Positions 56,127 to 59,644 of a stretch of DNA of 59,644 nucleotides are shown in pieces; position 1 is the first letter of the stretch, and every line of letters begins with the position of its first letter. Under the pieces are notes generated by a model. That model saw only the letters and a list, made by a program, of their open reading frames with translations. It had not been told where the DNA came from and ran no database searches. Source of the stretch: Gnetum montanum (lineage: Eukaryota; Streptophyta; Gnetopsida; Gnetales; Gnetaceae); assembly GCA_015680685.1 (NCBI GenBank), contig MNCI01012690.1, positions 66,486-126,129 of the forward strand, given 5' to 3'. A program made the translations under genes and the position numbers.

Positions 56127-57179
56127 ACCTTCCACCTCTGCTGACATCACCTTATTAATGTTAGGATGACATGAGAATAGCTTCATCCTAAAGTTTGATG
56201 AGGTGATATTAGCATAGAATTGGCTAAGGGGACAAGTTCCTATATACATCCAAAAAAACATTAAGCATGTAGGTTTTCTTGATGTATTCATGGCACCTAT
56301 CCCTTTCATCCCTACTACAGATATGCTAAACCTCATCAACTTCTTTGATGAAGAAGCTGATTATTTCAGCACCAAAATTTAAGGAATGCTAATTATCATA
56401 CTACTTGATCAGGGAACCTTTTGTAACCTATTTTATATCCTCGATAATAGGGCAAAGGTTGCCACCAAAATAGTGAAGGAAGTGGGCCATCATGAGGATT
56501 TTTTTAGGGTGGTTTTTTGCTAGTAGGGATCACTTCAGACCTTTTGTGGATAGCTTAACAAACCTTGAGGTAAGGGCATCATACCCTTTGTTCAAGTCTC
56601 ACATGTTTCCTAAACTATTATCACAAAAGGAGGTAATCAGCATAGTGCAGGGATGGACCTTTAAGAAGGTCATGATGATGGGAACTAGATTCAACTATGT
56701 CACTACCTTGGCTATTAGGCTTCAAGAGAAGAATCTCAAACTCCACAATGATACCTCTACCATAATCCACATGCATTTTTCATTCTTTTCAAGTTACTTG
56801 AAGAGGTTCACAACTTTTCTAGTGGTGTGGAGAAAATGGACGATTGGTTTTCCAAGACCTAGACCAGCTTTCTAGGCCTTGGATAAAACACATTTATTCA
56901 ATCATGTGGGCCAAAAATCCAGCAACGAAAATGGATGATTCACTATCTATTACCATCAAGGATCTTGGTAATAGGTGGTATGAATTCCCTGATAGCATGG
57001 GAAGGATCCCCTCATGATTCCAGTGAGCATCATAGAGGCTTAATGATTACGTAGAGAGGCTAAGGGGACAACCAAGGACAAGCTTAAGAGGCCTATAGAA
57101 GAAGCACTACCAATGTCAAAGCAACCCACCTAGAAGAAGCTTAAGTTTAAGCTTAAGACATCACATCAGATGATTGTAG
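56127..57179 (+). other. Plant-transposon-type domain exon of antisense gene D
   Basis: VGFLDVFMAPIPFIPTTDML and LINFFDEEADYF (56269-56370) match AGLMELFFTITPDVTAGEML and LVNSFNKEAKHL of C. SHMFPKLLSQKEVISIV and IHMHFSFFSSYL follow, then DDSLSITIKDLGN...DSMG, matching LSLTIKSL...DSMG. GTAAGT ends the exon at the same place as in C. Confidence 0.7.
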
Positions 57180-57829
57180 GTAAGTTTTATCTATGTTTTG
57201 GTTATTCTATGTTTTAAGACTTACAACTATGTTATGGTTTCATGTGCTATGTTTGTAGAAGCATTAGGACATTGCAGCCCAAGCTACCATGGAGAGGAAG
57301 CACAAAGACGTGTCACTGCTACAACAAAGGAACAATAAAGGCATGCAGAACATGTGCTCTTATAGCATCATGAGGCTGAAGGGTTAGCAAATGTAGATAT
57401 AGATGATCTAGACATCTTGTTCGGTAAGGTAGTGCCCAATACATCCTCCATCATCATCTTGAAGAAGAGAGAGGAGGAGCAAGGTATGCACATGTCTCAA
57501 TGCTTCTCAGTAGATCCTATGGTTTCAATTTTGATTTTCATTCTAACCATATGATGATTGTTATGCTTATGATAGTTCTTAAGCCATCAACAAAGGCTCC
57601 TATCCTTGCACTTCATGCAAAGGAATGGGTAGAGGTCACAAATAAGATGGAGTTCATGGGAGGGATGACCAATGACATCATCAATCGGTTGCAACAAGTT
57701 ACACTCAAGATAGGTAAGAACTTCATTTTTATATGCCTTAGTTGCACTATAGGTTGCATTTACATTATGACTATCCTAGGTTGTAAACTATACTTATGGT
57801 TGTTTTCTATGGTTATAAGTTACTTGCAG

Positions 57830-58805
57830 TGCCATCTGTGAAGTGGGACCTTAGCTAAGACATGGAGATTAACTCCTTGGCGAAGCTTCCCTCTGATGTA
57901 TAGAGTGTACCCCTAAAGTTTTATGAAACTGCTATTGATCTAGCAATGTTGTGCACAAAAACTTCATGAGAGATGAAGAGATCCAATGAATCCCTATGGA
58001 AGCAAGTTGTGGCCTTGAAGAAAAGGACTTAATAGGAGGAAGAGGTGATTACATATCTCTAGGATCATAAGGTCTTTATGGAAGCCCAAGTGGCTAACCT
58101 AGAGAACTTGTAGACCAAAGAGATCACATGGGCCCATTAATAGCATACCATCTAGGACAAGGTAGTGCTCTCATAGGAGACAGTGGAGCAACGAATGTAG
58201 ATGGGTCTCATCTTCCAAAAGGTTGAGGATTGGAAAGATCACTTCTAGAGTGGGGTAGAACACAAAAGGACCACAAGTGACAATATAAGGTTGATCAAGA
58301 GGCTTACCTAAGTGGCTCAAAGAGAAGTCAATTGAATAGTGCAAGAGAGAATTGTTCATTTATGGGATCTAGGTAGAGAGTGCCTACTAGCTCTTTAAGA
58401 GCTCTCTTATAGTGGATAAACCTCCTACCCCTTAGATCATCATTGTTGTAGGTGAGACCTCTGTAGCTACTATTACTCAAGAGCCACCTACTTGGACCAT
58501 AGTAGATAGGAATAGCATCCTCACTAGCATTGATTTTGGGGATATTGACTAGGCCAATATGATGAAGGACCAGTTTCTCCATCATTTGTAAAATGGTCTT
58601 CAACATCTACTCCCAAAAGTCATGGAGCTAGATTCCTCATAGGTTTGATGTCTTCTATGTTTTAGTTTTATTTTTAAGTTATGGTTTTTGGTTGTTGGTA
58701 ACTGATTGGCTATGTGTTGTTGTATTTTAGGCACCTAGAGACATTAGTGATCCCAACAATGAGAGTGGAAATGACCTAGCACTTCCTCCCCCAGATACCC
58801 TTTAG
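57830..58805 (+). other. Coiled-coil-like and last exons of antisense gene D
   Basis: KFYETAIDLAMLC, NESLWKQVVALKKRT and QVANLENL follow the order seen in C, with more stops. The last exon (58731-58805) is 24 polar codons (RDISDPNNESGND...) plus TAG, shorter than the 84-codon acidic exon of C. Confidence 0.6.
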
Positions 58806-59644
58806 CATCTTCCATTTACCTGTTTTAGCTTGTTGGCTAGATGTTTTGTTTTTATGTTGATAGTTGTTGTTAGTCAAGACTATGACTATTATTATTTTTT
58901 GACATTTTTCCACACACTGTGGCTATGGCTATATATGTTATAAGCATCTTAAATTTGAATTTTTTTGGTTTCAATTCTGGCTATATATCTTTTTCTAGTG
59001 TTATAAATGTTGTAAATGGATATGTTGACGATTTTGATTTTAAAGTTAAACAGCTAAAAAATGTGGTTAGAGGCTAAACATAAATAAGATAAAAGAGATG
59101 CATACCAGTTTTAGGCCATAGCGAGCATAGATTATGTTGGCGACCATTTGGGACACAACCGCCAATGAGTGTCCTCGAACAAGATTTAGGTGCTTGCTAG
59201 TCGTCTGGCAACACCAAGGCCCAGATACCTCAAAATAGACTCAGTAGTTAATGTGAGTATGTGTGTGTGCTATTGCGGTGTGTTGTTGTGAAAAATGAAA
59301 CGATTGGGTTGTGTGTAAAACTATAAATGACTTATCTTAAAGAGATTCAGCCAACTTTGCAAAGTACTGTGAGTTGTTGACAGTTCCTATTTTGTTCAAT
59401 TGCTTAGTATATGCAGTCCTTACAATACCTACTTGTAACAAATAAAGTTTTGCAAAAAAATTTGGGCATAACTCTGCGAATCTACTTCTAATTTTCCCCA
59501 AAGAAAGAGATAGTTCCACAAGAAAACTAGAAATAGAGCGAGATTCAATGGAAATAGAAAGAAGAGAAAAAGAAGCAGATTTGTGTAATGATATCAAATG
59601 TTTAAACAAGGTAAAATGATACAAGTAAACACTTCGCAATAAAG
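58806..59644. other. Window end, probable continuation of D
   Basis: Contains a border-type repeat near 59104-59120 (CCAGTTTTAGGCCATAGCG), as after the antisense gene in C. The protease expected next on the minus strand is not seen. 59150-59644 has no recognised domain; the open minus-strand frame at 59639-59337 is Ser/Leu-rich and resembles nothing I know. Confidence 0.4.

Larger units (their letters stand above)
55288..58805 (+). pseudogene. Antisense multi-exon gene of element D
   Basis: Counterpart of 29320-33787. Predicted exons: 55288-55643, about 55737-56003, about 56127-57179, 57259-57483, 57576-57713, 57830-58642, 58731-58805. Donors read GTAAGC, GTAAAC, GTAAGT, GTATGC, GTAAGA, GTTTGA; acceptors TTGTAG, GATAG, TTGCAG and TTTTAG are clear. 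The long exon ends at GTAAGT in both copies. More stops than in C, and some shifts. No exon 1 was found. The gene reads opposite to D's pol, which ends at 50241. Confidence 0.75.

Noticed and set aside
59337-59639. 100-codon minus-strand frame at the window end
   Set aside because: Ser/Leu-rich with no recognisable motif; it could be part of an unseen gene but cannot be supported.

Overview
This window is transposon-dense nuclear DNA from a land plant. I infer a seed plant with a large, repeat-rich genome; the species cannot be told from the sequence. No ordinary host gene, tRNA or rRNA was recognised. Almost everything belongs to old Ty3/gypsy LTR retrotransposons on both strands, plus one LINE fragment. 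Reading frames are broken by stops and shifts, but domain order, LTRs, target-site duplications and splice sites are still readable.

Layout: (A) about 1-5910, minus strand: Athila-like Ty3/gypsy remnant (gag, protease, RT, RNase H, integrase). (B) about 5915-14387, plus strand: an element with a truncated 5' LTR, a full 3' LTR and only gag plus protease between them. (E) 14388-22888, plus strand: an Athila-like remnant that probably continues at 39701 after an insertion and carries an extra downstream ORF at 39720-40450. (C) 22889-39695, minus strand: a complete 16.8 kb insertion with two 1532-bp LTRs and the 5-bp duplication ATAGG. About 42050-43600, minus strand: the 3' half of a LINE. (D) about 43671 to the window end, minus strand: a relative of C with a 3' LTR, integrase, two RNase H domains, RT and the antisense gene; its gag and 5' LTR would lie beyond the window.

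B, C and D form one broad family. They share gag-protease sequence (B and C), pol sequence with the double RNase H typical of the Tat/Ogre lineage (C and D), LTR end sequences and a U5 block. The main finding is that C and D both carry, in the same place between protease and RT, a multi-exon gene on the strand opposite to gag-pol. It spans 29320-33787 in C and 55288-58805 in D. Exon order, protein similarity and GT...AG intron borders agree between the two diverged copies. The predicted product begins with a degenerate FCP1/NIF-like HAD phosphatase domain whose catalytic aspartates are lost in C and, as far as can be read, in D. It continues with a domain resembling 'putative plant transposon protein' families, a probable coiled coil and a hydrophilic tail. 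Blocks of a short TAGTTTAAGGCC-type repeat sit at the module borders of C and partly of D. B looks like a derivative that lost the antisense gene and all of pol between two such blocks.
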